A program made the position numbers and the translations under genes. Positions 35,182 through 44,264 of a stretch of 46,458 bases of DNA are shown piece after piece. The notes beneath the pieces were generated by a model. The model had not been told where the DNA came from and searched no databases. It saw only the letters and a program-made list of their open reading frames with translations. The stretch is from an uncultured Pirellula sp. (GTDB lineage: Bacteria; Planctomycetota; Planctomycetia; Pirellulales; Pirellulaceae): positions 1 through 46,458 of the forward strand of contig CAITIE010000036.1 of NCBI GenBank assembly GCA_903892355.1, in the 5' to 3' direction. Within the stretch, counting starts at the first letter, position 1. Each line of letters begins with the position of its first letter.

Positions 35182-36960
35182 ATGACGGCTAGTTATTGCA
35201 TTGGGATCGATTTAGGAACGACGAACTCGGTTTTGGCATTCGCTCCGATGGAGGACGCGGAAGCTATGATTGCAGTACTTCCCATCCCGCAATTGGTAGC
35301 CCCCGGTTCCGTCGAGAACCGACTTAGTTTGCCATCGTTCCTATTCATCCCCCAAGCCATGGATCCATCGCTGGAGGTTCCTGGGATAGGGACAGGCACA
35401 TGGGTGATTGGTGAATACGCTCGGCGCATCTCCGCGGAGCAGCCTGAGCGCGTGGTTGCGGCCGCGAAAAGTTGGTTGTGCAACACCCAAGTCGACCGGC
35501 AATCTCCGATCCTGCCGTGGCAATCGGATGCACCGATCGAACTGGTTTCTCCCATCACAGCAAGTGCCGCATTCTTGAGCTACTTAATCGATGCTTGGAC
35601 GAATCGCTTTCCCGATGCCCCTTTTGCACAGCAAAAGGTGGTTCTTACGGTTCCGGCATCCTTCGACGAAGCGGCCCGTGAGTTGACTCGGCAAGCCGCA
35701 TTATCGGTCGGTTTCCCTGAAGATTTCGTGTTTTTGGAGGAGCCTCAAGCCGCCCTGTACAACTGGGTCCACGCTCGCGGTGATCATTGGCGCAAGGAAC
35801 TTCAACGGGGAGATCTGCTCTTGGTGTGCGATGTCGGTGGCGGAACTACCGACCTAACATTGGTCAGCGTCGACGAAAACCACGGTGGGCTATCTCTCAA
35901 CCGACTGGCCGTAGGCAATCACTTGCTCGTGGGTGGCGACAACATGGATTTGGCCCTCGCGCATGTCGCTGGTGAATTGTTCAAGCAAAAGGGTGCAAAA
36001 CTGAACGCGTGGCAGTCACTGTCCCTATGGCATTCCTGCCGAACCGCGAAAGAGAAACTATTAGGCCGTTCTGCACCCGAATCCTACCCTCTTACGTTGC
36101 TCGGTCGGGGTAGCAAACTCATTGGTGGTACCATCTCCACACAACTCGACCGCAGGATCGTCGAGGAGACCCTGGTCGATGGTTTTTTCCCCATTGTTCC
36201 TGGAGACTCTCGCCCGATCGATGACGCAGAAAGTGGGTTCCAAGAAATTGGGCTTCCCTTCGCATCCGATTCGGCAATCACCCGTCACATCGCCGGCTTC
36301 CTTCAAGACCACGCTGAAGATGTCGGCGGCGAATCCGGGCGAGGCCGACTGACTCACTTACTGTTCAACGGTGGTGTTTTCAACGCGGACGCATTCCGCA
36401 AGCGAATGTCGGATACATTAGCTGCCTGGAACGATGACCAATCACCGCCGACGATCCTGGGGGGAATCGAGGATCTCGATCAAGCAGTCGCGTGTGGTGC
36501 TTGCTACTATGCTTGGGCCATCGAGCACGGAGGGATTCGCATCCGAGGTGGCACCGCGCGGAGTTACTATGTTGGAATTGAGAGTTCCGGTCCGGCTGTT
36601 CCGGGTATGCCCCGACCGCTGCACGCACTTTGTGTCGTTGCCCAAGGCATGGAGGAAGGAACTGAGGTCTCGGTTCCAGGACGCCCCATCGGCATCAAAG
36701 TTGGTCAAAAAGCCAGGTTTCGATTCTTTTCGAGCACAACTCGACGCGAGGACAAACCCGGATCATTGCTCCGAGGATGGGACGAAGGAGAATTGGTCGA
36801 GACATCTCCGATGGAATTAGAACTTCCTAAGGACGGTAGTGAATCGATTGTCCCAGTAAATTTTCTGAGTCGCATCACCGAACTTGGTGTATTCGAGTTA
36901 TCATGCCAAAGCACCCGCAATGAGAACCGTTGGAAGTTAGCTATGAACGTTCGCGAGTAG
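35182..36960 (+). CDS. Hsp70-family ATPase, divergent DnaK-like protein
   Basis: A 592-residue actin-like ATPase. The phosphate-1 loop is [15 protein letters not shown], followed by VVLTVPASFDEAARELT, VCDVGGGTTDLTLV and LLFNGGVFNA, the YegD/HscC-like Hsp70 layout. It lacks the substrate-binding domain and EEVD-like tail of dnaK; the C-terminal 120 residues form a different domain with FRFFSSTTRREDKPGSLLRG. Related proteins often occur in pairs with a DUF3731-containing second Hsp70, which is not present here. The gene is alone; the prolyl oligopeptidase starts 48 bases later. Confidence 0.86.
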   Translation: MTASYCIGIDLGTTNSVLAFAPMEDAEAMIAVLPIPQLVAPGSVENRLSLPSFLFIPQAMDPSLEVPGIGTGTWVIGEYARRISAEQPERVVAAAKSWLCNTQVDRQSPILPWQSDAPIELVSPITASAAFLSYLIDAWTNRFPDAPFAQQKVVLTVPASFDEAARELTRQAALSVGFPEDFVFLEEPQAALYNWVHARGDHWRKELQRGDLLLVCDVGGGTTDLTLVSVDENHGGLSLNRLAVGNHLLVGGDNMDLALAHVAGELFKQKGAKLNAWQSLSLWHSCRTAKEKLLGRSAPESYPLTLLGRGSKLIGGTISTQLDRRIVEETLVDGFFPIVPGDSRPIDDAESGFQEIGLPFASDSAITRHIAGFLQDHAEDVGGESGRGRLTHLLFNGGVFNADAFRKRMSDTLAAWNDDQSPPTILGGIEDLDQAVACGACYYAWAIEHGGIRIRGGTARSYYVGIESSGPAVPGMPRPLHALCVVAQGMEEGTEVSVPGRPIGIKVGQKARFRFFSSTTRREDKPGSLLRGWDEGELVETSPMELELPKDGSESIVPVNFLSRITELGVFELSCQSTRNENRWKLAMNVRE

Positions 36961-37008
36961 TTTGCTTCCTGCCATTCGTTTCACCACGAATCTTTATACT
37001 CAGGAATT

Positions 37009-39267
37009 ATGCTGACTCGCACTACTCGCTTCGAATTGCCAACGACGAACTCGGAAACTTTTTTCTCTCCTACCCGCTTCTGGGCTACCTCGTTCGCATT
37101 GGCAATCATCACGGTTGGTCTATTAAGTACCGATCGCATCCTTGCTCAGCCCAAAGCGCAAGAGCCCAAGCTTGCTCCGCAGCCGGATACATCGATGACC
37201 ATCGAATATCCAAAGTCGAAAACTGTAGAGCAATCGGATGACTATCACGGAACCAAGATCGACGACCCGTTCCGATGGCTAGAGGACGTAGACTCAGAGG
37301 ATACCAAGCAATGGGTGATCGATCAGAACCGACTTACGTTTGATTACCTTCACCAAATTCCCGCGCGAAACAGAATCAAGGAACGGCTGACGAAGTTGTG
37401 GAACTTCGAACGGTACGGAATGCCTCGTCGGTATGGCAATCTCTACTTTTACACGTACAACAACGGTCTGCAGAATCAAAACGTGCTCTTCGTTTCAGAC
37501 TCCCTCGATCCGACCGGTGAAAGTAATCGCCGAGAACTACTCGATCCGAACCGGTTGAGCGAATCCGGAACCGTTGCTTTGAGCGGTTATGTCCCGAGCG
37601 ATGACGGAAAATTCCTGGCCTATGGGATCGCCGCAGCCGGGAGCGATTGGAATACATGGCTCGTGCGTGACGTCGCCACGGGAAAGGACCTCACTGACAA
37701 AATCGACTGGGTCAAATTCAGCAGCGTCTCCTGGACAGCAGACGGAAAAGGTTTTTTTTACGCTCGATACGATGAGCCTAAAGGTAACGAGTTCACGGGT
37801 GTGAACTACTTCCAAAAACTTTATTACCACGAACTGGGAACCCCTCAGTCGGCGGACCGTTTGGTCTACAACCGCGACGACGAGAAAGAATGGGGATTCG
37901 GCGGTACGGTAACCGATGACGGCAAATACCTGATCATCACCGTATGGAGGGGAACGGAAAAGAGGAATCAAATCTTCTACGCACCATTGGCCGATGGAAA
38001 GATGCCTGATCGAACGCAAGTCATCGAACTGCTCGCAGGTTTCACTGCAGATTATCAATTCCTAGGAAACGATGGTCCTGTATTCTATTTTGAAACCGAT
38101 GATGGAGCCGCACGACGACGTATCATCGCCGTGGATACACAAAAGCCGGGACGCGATTCATGGCGAGAAATCGTGCCTGAAGCGGTAGAGTCGATCGAAA
38201 ACGCAACCTTGCTGGGAGAGCGATTCTTGATCACCTACCTCAAGGACGCCACCAGCGTCGTACGCCAGTACAGTACCGATGGCAAACGCCTCGACGACAT
38301 CCCAGTACCGTCGCTCGGAACCGTTGCCGGTTTTGAAGGAAAACGATCCTCCGAAGAAACATACTTCACGTTTACCAACTACATCACTCCGCTCAGCGTT
38401 TTACGTCTTACTCTCAAAGACAACAGCACCACTGTATGGAAAGCACCGACTGTCGACTTTGATCCTGAGGATTATGTTACGGAGCGTGTCTTCTATCGCA
38501 GCAGCGATGGAACTCGAATCCCGATGATCATTTCCTACAAAAAAGGACTGTCGAGAAACGGGAACCAACCCACCATCCTGTACGGCTACGGAGGCTTCAA
38601 CATTTCGATCACCCCCAACTTTTCTCCAGCCAACCTGGGATGGATGGAAATGGGTGGTATTTATGCCGTCGCGAACATGAGAGGCGGTGGCGAGTATGGT
38701 CGCGAATGGCACGAGACAGGAATGCTCAAACGGAAACAAAACGTGTTCAACGATTTCATCGCCGCAGCGGAGTACTTGATCGATGAAAAGTACACGCAGC
38801 CATCTAAGCTCGCCATCTCTGGCCGGAGCAATGGCGGACTACTCGTCGGCGCTGCGATGACTCAGCGTCCGAACCTATTCGCAGTAGCACTCCCGGCGGT
38901 CGGCGTAATGGACATGCTCCGGTTTCATAAGTTTACGATCGGATGGGCCTGGGTTAGCGAATTCGGATCCAGCGAGGACCCAACCCAATTCGAGAACTTG
39001 CTTCGATATTCACCGCTGCATCGATTGAAACCCGGTACCAAATATCCGGCAACGCTCGTCACCACTGCCGACCACGATGATCGCGTCGTGCCTGGCCATT
39101 CCTTCAAATTCGCAGCACGCTTGCAAAGCTGCCAAAGCGGTACCAACCCGACCTTGATCCGTGTCGAGACAAGCGCTGGCCATGGGGCTGGAACCCCAGT
39201 CTCGAAGTTGATCGAAACCGCCGCTGATACACTGGGCTTCGTTTGGCACAACTTCGGTTTGGAGTAG
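37009..39267 (+). CDS. Prolyl oligopeptidase family (S9A) peptidase, exported
   Basis: A 752-residue serine peptidase that cleaves short proline-containing peptides. The N-terminus has a hydrophobic stretch (FWATSFALAIITVGLLS) ending near LAQP, so it is probably secreted. A beta-propeller follows, then the catalytic domain: Ser607 in ISGRSNGGLLVG, Asp690 in TADHDDRVVP and a His in SAGHGAG near the C-terminus. GGFNISITPNFSP and NMRGGGEYGREWH are family signatures. A CAGGA site lies just before the ATG. The RluA-type gene begins four bases after the stop. Confidence 0.93.
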   Translation: MLTRTTRFELPTTNSETFFSPTRFWATSFALAIITVGLLSTDRILAQPKAQEPKLAPQPDTSMTIEYPKSKTVEQSDDYHGTKIDDPFRWLEDVDSEDTKQWVIDQNRLTFDYLHQIPARNRIKERLTKLWNFERYGMPRRYGNLYFYTYNNGLQNQNVLFVSDSLDPTGESNRRELLDPNRLSESGTVALSGYVPSDDGKFLAYGIAAAGSDWNTWLVRDVATGKDLTDKIDWVKFSSVSWTADGKGFFYARYDEPKGNEFTGVNYFQKLYYHELGTPQSADRLVYNRDDEKEWGFGGTVTDDGKYLIITVWRGTEKRNQIFYAPLADGKMPDRTQVIELLAGFTADYQFLGNDGPVFYFETDDGAARRRIIAVDTQKPGRDSWREIVPEAVESIENATLLGERFLITYLKDATSVVRQYSTDGKRLDDIPVPSLGTVAGFEGKRSSEETYFTFTNYITPLSVLRLTLKDNSTTVWKAPTVDFDPEDYVTERVFYRSSDGTRIPMIISYKKGLSRNGNQPTILYGYGGFNISITPNFSPANLGWMEMGGIYAVANMRGGGEYGREWHETGMLKRKQNVFNDFIAAAEYLIDEKYTQPSKLAISGRSNGGLLVGAAMTQRPNLFAVALPAVGVMDMLRFHKFTIGWAWVSEFGSSEDPTQFENLLRYSPLHRLKPGTKYPATLVTTADHDDRVVPGHSFKFAARLQSCQSGTNPTLIRVETSAGHGAGTPVSKLIETAADTLGFVWHNFGLE

Positions 39268-39271
39268 CAAC

Positions 39272-39985
39272 TTGCATCCGTCGCAGATCCTGTACGAGGA
39301 CAACCATTTGCTGATCGTGAACAAACCAGCTGAATGGATTGTTCAAGGTGCCAGCACGGACCAACGAAGCTTGCTCGAGTCCTCGCGGATGTACATCAAG
39401 CAAAAATACGATAAGCCGGGCAACGTCTATCTTGGAGTCGTAAGCCGGCTCGACGGTCCAGTTACTGGTGCGGTCCCCTTTGCGAGGACCAGCAAAGCTG
39501 CCGCGAGACTTAGTGAGCAGTTTCGCGAGCACACGCCGACCAAAGTTTACTGGGCCATCGTCGAAGGCACCCCCAGCCCAATCGCGGGCTCACTCGAGCA
39601 CTATTTGAGCCGTCACCCAGAAGAAAACGTCACTCGCGTCTCGACACAAAATGATCGCCACGCCGCACACGCGATCCTCGAGTACAGGACATTGGCCGTG
39701 CACCAAGGATTGTCGCTGCTCGAGGTACGGCTGATCACTGGTCGCAAGCACCAGATACGATGCCAACTCGCAGCGATTGGTTGCCCAATTGTCGGTGACC
39801 ATCTCTACGGTTCAGGGACACCCTTCCCCCAAGGCATCGGGCTTCACTGCCACCAACTGATCGTCGAACATCCCACGCTGAAAACGCCTGTTTCTGTAGT
39901 CGCCGACACACCGATCTACTGGCCTGGATGGGCAAAGCCTAAGCCGACGGATACGACTGCCAACTTTGAGTTGCAGCCTCCATGA
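39272..39985 (+). CDS. RluA-type pseudouridine synthase
   Basis: A 237-residue enzyme that isomerises uridine to pseudouridine in rRNA or tRNA. The catalytic Asp is in VVSRLDGPVTGAVPFA (family HRLD motif with Ser in place of His). RLITGRKHQIRCQLA and the C-terminal HCHQLIVEHPTL also match. The N-terminus ILYEDNHLLIVNKPAEW is the usual start, from TTG 39272, four bases after the peptidase stop, suggesting coupling. No S4 domain is present, as in RluA subgroup members. Its last 47 bases overlap the ABC ATPase gene on the opposite strand. Confidence 0.9.
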   Translation: MHPSQILYEDNHLLIVNKPAEWIVQGASTDQRSLLESSRMYIKQKYDKPGNVYLGVVSRLDGPVTGAVPFARTSKAAARLSEQFREHTPTKVYWAIVEGTPSPIAGSLEHYLSRHPEENVTRVSTQNDRHAAHAILEYRTLAVHQGLSLLEVRLITGRKHQIRCQLAAIGCPIVGDHLYGSGTPFPQGIGLHCHQLIVEHPTLKTPVSVVADTPIYWPGWAKPKPTDTTANFELQPP

Positions 39986-41471
39986 TTTTTTCTTGAGTGG
40001 CATCTGCGATTGCAAACTCTGCCGTCTTTCTGCCTTCGCTCAAAACCATGATTCGATCGCTGAGTGTCAGCAACTCAGGAAGCTCGCTGCTGGTCACGAT
40101 CACGCCGAGCCCCTCGCTACATAGGCTCCGAATCACTCGGTAAAGCTCCGCTTTCGCGCCGACATCGACACCCCGCGTCGGGTCATCGAGCAACAGCACC
40201 TTGGGATGGGTTAATAGCCACCGGCCGACAATGCACTTCTGCTGATTGCCGCCGCTCAAACTCCCGATCGGAGGAGTGAGCCCCGCAGTCTTAATCCGCA
40301 GCTTACTCACCATCGACTCACTCAACTCCCGTTCGCTACGCTGGTTCAGCATCGGGCCACGGACAGCATCCTTCAACGAACACATCGTGATGTTCCGTCC
40401 AACATTCATCGTATTGAAGATCCCAAGCCGCTTTCGATCCTCGGTGACCAACGCCAAACCCGCCTTCTTTGCTTCCGATGGATGACGTGGCGCAATCGAC
40501 TGACCATCGAGAATAATTTCACCGGTGGGAGCCAAGGCGGATGCGCCGAACAAGCATTCCAAAAGCTCGGTGCGACCAGCTCCCATCAGTCCCGCAATAC
40601 CGAGAACTTCACCTCGGTGGAGTTCCAGCGAGACATCCTTGAGACGGTACCCTCGCGCATGACCAGGCCACGCGAGAGATAAATTCTTTACCTCCAAGAT
40701 CTTTTGCCCCCGCGCATTCCGAGGTCCCAAGTCCAACGATTCGATATCGCGGCCCACCATCAACTTGGTAATCTCCGCCGCGTTGGTCTCTTTGGTGTTC
40801 CGAGTCCCGATGAATTGACCATCGCGAAGCACTGTAATGCGATCGGATAAATTAAACACCTCATCCATTTTGTGGGAGATGTACAGAATGGTCGTTCCTT
40901 GGGTGCGAAGCTTCGCAATCACCCGGTAGAGGCGATCTACCTCTGCTTCGGTCAACGCGCTGGTCGGCTCGTCCATAACCAGGATACGACTGTTCAAGCT
41001 CAATGCTTTCGCGATCTCGATCAATTGCTGATCACCCACTCGCAACGAACCCGCGAGCTTGTATGGGGGGATGTCGCAATCGAGCGAACGCAGCAACTCC
41101 GTAGCCGCATCTTCCATCGCGCGATCATTGCGAAACAAATAGCCGCTGCGGAACTCACGACCTAAAAAAATATTCGCAGCGATGGAGAGTTGCTCCACCA
41201 AATTCAGCTCTTGATGAATGATGCTGATCCCAACCGATTCCGCATCGCGAGTGCCGGTAAAGCGGACCGTTTTTCCATCGACGGCAAGCTCACCATCGTA
41301 GGACGTGATAACCCCCGAGAGGATCTTCATCAGGGTGCTCTTGCCAGCCCCATTCTCTCCGCAAATCGCATGGAGTTCCCCAGGCATCACATCGAAAGAA
41401 ACCTCGTGCAAAGCTCGCGTGCCGCCAAAGTGCTTACTAATATTCTGGATAGAAATAATCGGCGCGGTCAT
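39939..41471 (-). CDS. Sugar ABC importer ATP-binding protein, double ATPase (RbsA/MglA type)
   Basis: A 510-residue double-ATPase. The first half has Walker A (CGENGAGKSTLMKIL), signature LRVGDQQLIEIAKAL and Walker B ILVMDEPTSAL; the second has a degenerate Walker A (GLMGAGRTELLECL), LSGGNQQKCIVGRWLL and LLLDDPTRGVDVG. This one-active-one-degenerate layout is typical of ribose/galactose-type importers. The ATG at 41471 overlaps the permease stop as ATGA; a frame from 41573 adds 34 residues without ATPase features. Its 3' end overlaps the RluA-type gene by 47 bases. Confidence 0.93.
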   Translation of the reverse strand: MTAPIISIQNISKHFGGTRALHEVSFDVMPGELHAICGENGAGKSTLMKILSGVITSYDGELAVDGKTVRFTGTRDAESVGISIIHQELNLVEQLSIAANIFLGREFRSGYLFRNDRAMEDAATELLRSLDCDIPPYKLAGSLRVGDQQLIEIAKALSLNSRILVMDEPTSALTEAEVDRLYRVIAKLRTQGTTILYISHKMDEVFNLSDRITVLRDGQFIGTRNTKETNAAEITKLMVGRDIESLDLGPRNARGQKILEVKNLSLAWPGHARGYRLKDVSLELHRGEVLGIAGLMGAGRTELLECLFGASALAPTGEIILDGQSIAPRHPSEAKKAGLALVTEDRKRLGIFNTMNVGRNITMCSLKDAVRGPMLNQRSERELSESMVSKLRIKTAGLTPPIGSLSGGNQQKCIVGRWLLTHPKVLLLDDPTRGVDVGAKAELYRVIRSLCSEGLGVIVTSSELPELLTLSDRIMVLSEGRKTAEFAIADATQEKIMEAATQSWQSYPSA

Positions 41472-42688
41472 GACTGACCACTCGCCTTGGTGCGGGACTC
41501 CAGCACGGCTCGTACCACCAACGCACCAATCACCAACAACCCGAAAACGACGGCTTGATAAGGCGCATACCATTCACGCTTGCCGAAGAACAACAAAAAG
41601 GACAATCCGGACAAAATCCCTAACGTCGGAATGACACTCCAACCAATTTCATTGGAAAAGTACTGTTTGCCGACGAGTTTACCTCCACCGCGTTGGCTGA
41701 AGGTCACAGCAACAACTACCACAATGCCAACAATCATTCCCTCGAACACATCTGCCCCGGCCCCAACGATCTTCTGAACGGCATCGATGATCGTGCGGAG
41801 GAACAAACAACCGAGGATCGTACCAGGAATGGTCCCGATACCACCTTGAAGGGAACAACCACCGATCACGGAGGCAGCGATGGCATTGAGCTCATATCCG
41901 CGAGCCATGATGTCCGGTTTAGCCGATCCATTGTCAGCAAAGGAGATAATGCCAACGATCGACGCGGATACCGCGCCGAGCACGTAAGCCAACCACTTCA
42001 ACCGATCGGTGCGAATACCGCTCAGCTTTGCCGCTTGCTCATTCCCACCCATCGCCTGCAAATGCCTGCCGATGACTGTCCGGCTCATTAAGAACCAAAG
42101 GATAAGTGCAAAGACCACGAAAACAATTGTGATGGTCGTTACATCCTTGAGTGCATCCCTCAAGGATGCATCCGGAAAGTCAATTTGCGATTTCCCCCCG
42201 GTGAGAGTCGGCGTTAAACCTCGACTGAAACTCCGAAGTCCAACCAATGTTGCGAGCGTCGCCACAAAGGGAGGCAGTCCAACGCTGGTTATCAACCAAG
42301 CGTGAAGTGTTCCAACCATGGCACCAACAAGAAGCGTACCAGCAATTCCAAGGATCACAGCCATCGTGGAAACGTGGCCAGCTTTGAAACCTTCTGGGTC
42401 GAGAACGATCATCAAAGAACCGAACACCGTTGCGCTCATCGCAATCACGGATCCACTCGAGAGGTCTATCCCCCCTGAGATGATGATGATGGCACTACCC
42501 AATGCAAAAAAACCAAGCAAAACGGTTTGGCGTAGGATCAACTGCGCAGAATCCGCCGATGCGTACCAATACGTATGGTTGGTATCCAACGCCATCGTGG
42601 CTATCACAACCAACAGCCACGACAGAATCAGCTTGAACTCAACGCTGGACCACAAGCGTCCCATTAGGCTCGGTGATTCGTTGCTCAT
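41468..42688 (-). CDS. Sugar ABC importer permease (RbsC type)
   Basis: A 406-residue membrane protein with about ten helices. The core family signature is GGIDLSSGSVIAMSA, followed by GGNEQAAKLSGI and YELNAIAASVIGGCSLQGG. It forms the sugar channel with the double ATPase. The ATG at 42688 overlaps the binding-protein stop as ATGA. A C-terminal extension of two further helices beyond the usual RbsC length is visible (GWSVIPTLGILSGLSFLLFF and YQAVVFGLLVIGALVV). A perfect ten-base inverted repeat occurs inside the gene at 42142-42168. Confidence 0.92.
   Translation of the reverse strand: MSNESPSLMGRLWSSVEFKLILSWLLVVIATMALDTNHTYWYASADSAQLILRQTVLLGFFALGSAIIIISGGIDLSSGSVIAMSATVFGSLMIVLDPEGFKAGHVSTMAVILGIAGTLLVGAMVGTLHAWLITSVGLPPFVATLATLVGLRSFSRGLTPTLTGGKSQIDFPDASLRDALKDVTTITIVFVVFALILWFLMSRTVIGRHLQAMGGNEQAAKLSGIRTDRLKWLAYVLGAVSASIVGIISFADNGSAKPDIMARGYELNAIAASVIGGCSLQGGIGTIPGTILGCLFLRTIIDAVQKIVGAGADVFEGMIVGIVVVVAVTFSQRGGGKLVGKQYFSNEIGWSVIPTLGILSGLSFLLFFGKREWYAPYQAVVFGLLVIGALVVRAVLESRTKASGQS
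42142..42168. repeat. Ten-base perfect inverted repeat inside the permease gene
   Basis: catccttgag (42142-42151) pairs with ctcaaggatg (42159-42168) around a seven-base loop. It lies in coding sequence and has no T-run, so it is not a terminator; it may be chance or an mRNA structure. Confidence 0.5.
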
Positions 42689-43929
42689 GAACTCGTGAGA
42701 TCGTATTGCTTGAGCCAAGATTGGAAGGCAGGAAGATCCAAGAACTCAACGCTCGGCCCGAAGGATTCAAACATCTCAGCTTTGAGCGGAGAGCCCGGAG
42801 GAACAACAACCTTCAACCCGGTATCGAGAATATCGCCGCTCGGCTGGCCCATGTTCGGAAACATCTTCTTAAGTGTTTCTTGGTCGCCTTGCGCTTTCGC
42901 AAACGCATAGCGCACCGAATCGTATCCCATAGCGAATGGGTTCTGAACGACCATCGCATCGATCATTCCTTCGCCCATTTGCTGAATCGCGATCGCTTCA
43001 GCATCAAAGGTCACAATCGTGAACTTGTCACGAACCTTCTTTTCTTTCACCACGTCGACAATCGCAGGAGCGTTGTAGGACCAGATTCCCACCAACAGCG
43101 AAAGCTCGGGATACTTGGCAATCACGTCTCGGACATTGTCTCGCGCTCGGTTGCGATCGGCATCATCGAGCTTACGATCCTTTTGAGGAAACGTCCCTCC
43201 GACGGCAGAGGTAAATCCGTCCATGCGCTCGATGGCATTCTGTTGGCTATCGACACCAACAAATTGCACGTAGGGTGCCCCGTCTGGCTTGAGCATCTTC
43301 GCGGCGGTCCCGAGTACTTTCCCACCAGCGACGTTATCCGTGCCCACATAGAACTCTCGGTTCTCGATAAATTTCTTGTCGAGATCGCTGTCGAAACAAC
43401 CGATCGTGATCCCCTTCGCCTTGAGCTTTTTCAATTCATCCGCAATGGCTGGGTTGGTGGACGAGATCGGGGATATGATCACCGCAGCAATGTCGCTTTG
43501 AGTTCCGTACTGACGAAGTTTTTCAATCTGGCCCGTTTCGGTTCCATCGTTGGAATCCATGCTCGCAGTGAATCCAACATCGGTGAGCTTGAGATCATCC
43601 TGAGCCTTTTTAATCCCTGCGCGAGCAGCGTCCCAGAAGGGCGAATCCGTGTTATTGAGGAGAATAATTCGTTTCGCTCCCCCCTTACCAACCTTGCCAC
43701 TAGAACTGCCAGACGCGGCCGATTCAACTCCAGCACTAGGCTTGCCCGAATTCGACGGGGTCGAGTTCTTGCTCTCGCCACCGGTGCAGCCTGTCAGCAA
43801 CATCACCGCCGTGGAAAGAATCGCGAGCATGGCACGGTCGCCGACGCTCCGAAGGGCCCTGGCGATCGCAGGTAGGCGGCTATAAATCCGAGGGAGAACC
43901 GGACTGGTAAAAGGCATCATTTTGAACAT
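42685..43929 (-). CDS. Sugar-binding lipoprotein of ABC importer (RbsB type)
   Basis: A 414-residue periplasmic binding protein. The N-terminus carries a hydrophobic segment (MLAILSTAVMLL) and lipobox LTGC at about residue 48, so it is probably a lipoprotein. A Ser/Gly-rich linker leads to the binding domain, which starts with RIILLNNTDSPFWDAARAGI and holds DIAAVIISPISS and YVGTDNVAGGKVLGTA. It is the first gene of a three-gene importer operon (ATGA overlaps). The sugar is not identifiable; a ribose- or inositol-like ligand is usual for the family. A hairpin terminator or attenuator lies 50 bases upstream. Confidence 0.92.
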   Translation of the reverse strand: MFKMMPFTSPVLPRIYSRLPAIARALRSVGDRAMLAILSTAVMLLTGCTGGESKNSTPSNSGKPSAGVESAASGSSSGKVGKGGAKRIILLNNTDSPFWDAARAGIKKAQDDLKLTDVGFTASMDSNDGTETGQIEKLRQYGTQSDIAAVIISPISSTNPAIADELKKLKAKGITIGCFDSDLDKKFIENREFYVGTDNVAGGKVLGTAAKMLKPDGAPYVQFVGVDSQQNAIERMDGFTSAVGGTFPQKDRKLDDADRNRARDNVRDVIAKYPELSLLVGIWSYNAPAIVDVVKEKKVRDKFTIVTFDAEAIAIQQMGEGMIDAMVVQNPFAMGYDSVRYAFAKAQGDQETLKKMFPNMGQPSGDILDTGLKVVVPPGSPLKAEMFESFGPSVEFLDLPAFQSWLKQYDLTSS

Positions 43930-43978
43930 TCCTGCCAGCTAAAGGGTTAGATTTTCTCAGCACCCATAGTGTAGCCAT

Positions 43979-44000
43979 AAAAAAGCCGCTCGAAAGCGGT
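43979..44000 (-). terminator. Hairpin with T-run upstream of the sugar ABC operon
   Basis: On the minus strand the stem ACCGCT/AGCGGC closes a TTCG tetraloop and is followed by six T. It stands 50 bases before the binding-protein ATG and about 265 bases after the preceding gene, so it may terminate that transcript or attenuate the importer operon. Confidence 0.8.
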
Positions 44001-44264
44001 GGCAAGTGATAGTTCGAAAATCCAAGATCGCCCTCAAAACCCCCTTGGAGAAAAGGCTTACGGCCAGAGAGATACTTACGGGCGGCGTCCGTCTTTATCG
44101 GAAAAACTTATCGGCTGCGATTATTTCGGGGAAGCCGACGACAGGAGCGTGCAGGCTTCACCGATCAAGGCCTTGGATCCATCAATCTCTAAACCAGTGC
44201 ACGACACACCTTGAGCGACAAGGCGCTAGCCGTCGGTGCCCCTAAGCAACCTCGATTAGCGGTA
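44001..44264. other. Leader or spacer before the sugar ABC operon, with REP-like segment
   Basis: About 265 bases without a gene. At 44213-44240 the segment gagcgacaaggcgctagcc followed by gtcggtgcc resembles a repeated palindromic element I associate with planctomycete genomes; only one copy is in this window, so this is a weak call. No known riboswitch is recognised. Confidence 0.3.

Noticed and set aside
42706-43875. Long plus-strand frame (389 codons) antisense to the sugar-binding lipoprotein
   Set aside because: It mirrors a confidently identified gene, and its translation is rich in Arg, Ser and Leu without motifs.
43985-44030. tRNA gene
   Set aside because: A GTTCGAA string is present, but no acceptor, D or anticodon arms can be formed; the nearby stem is a terminator-type hairpin.
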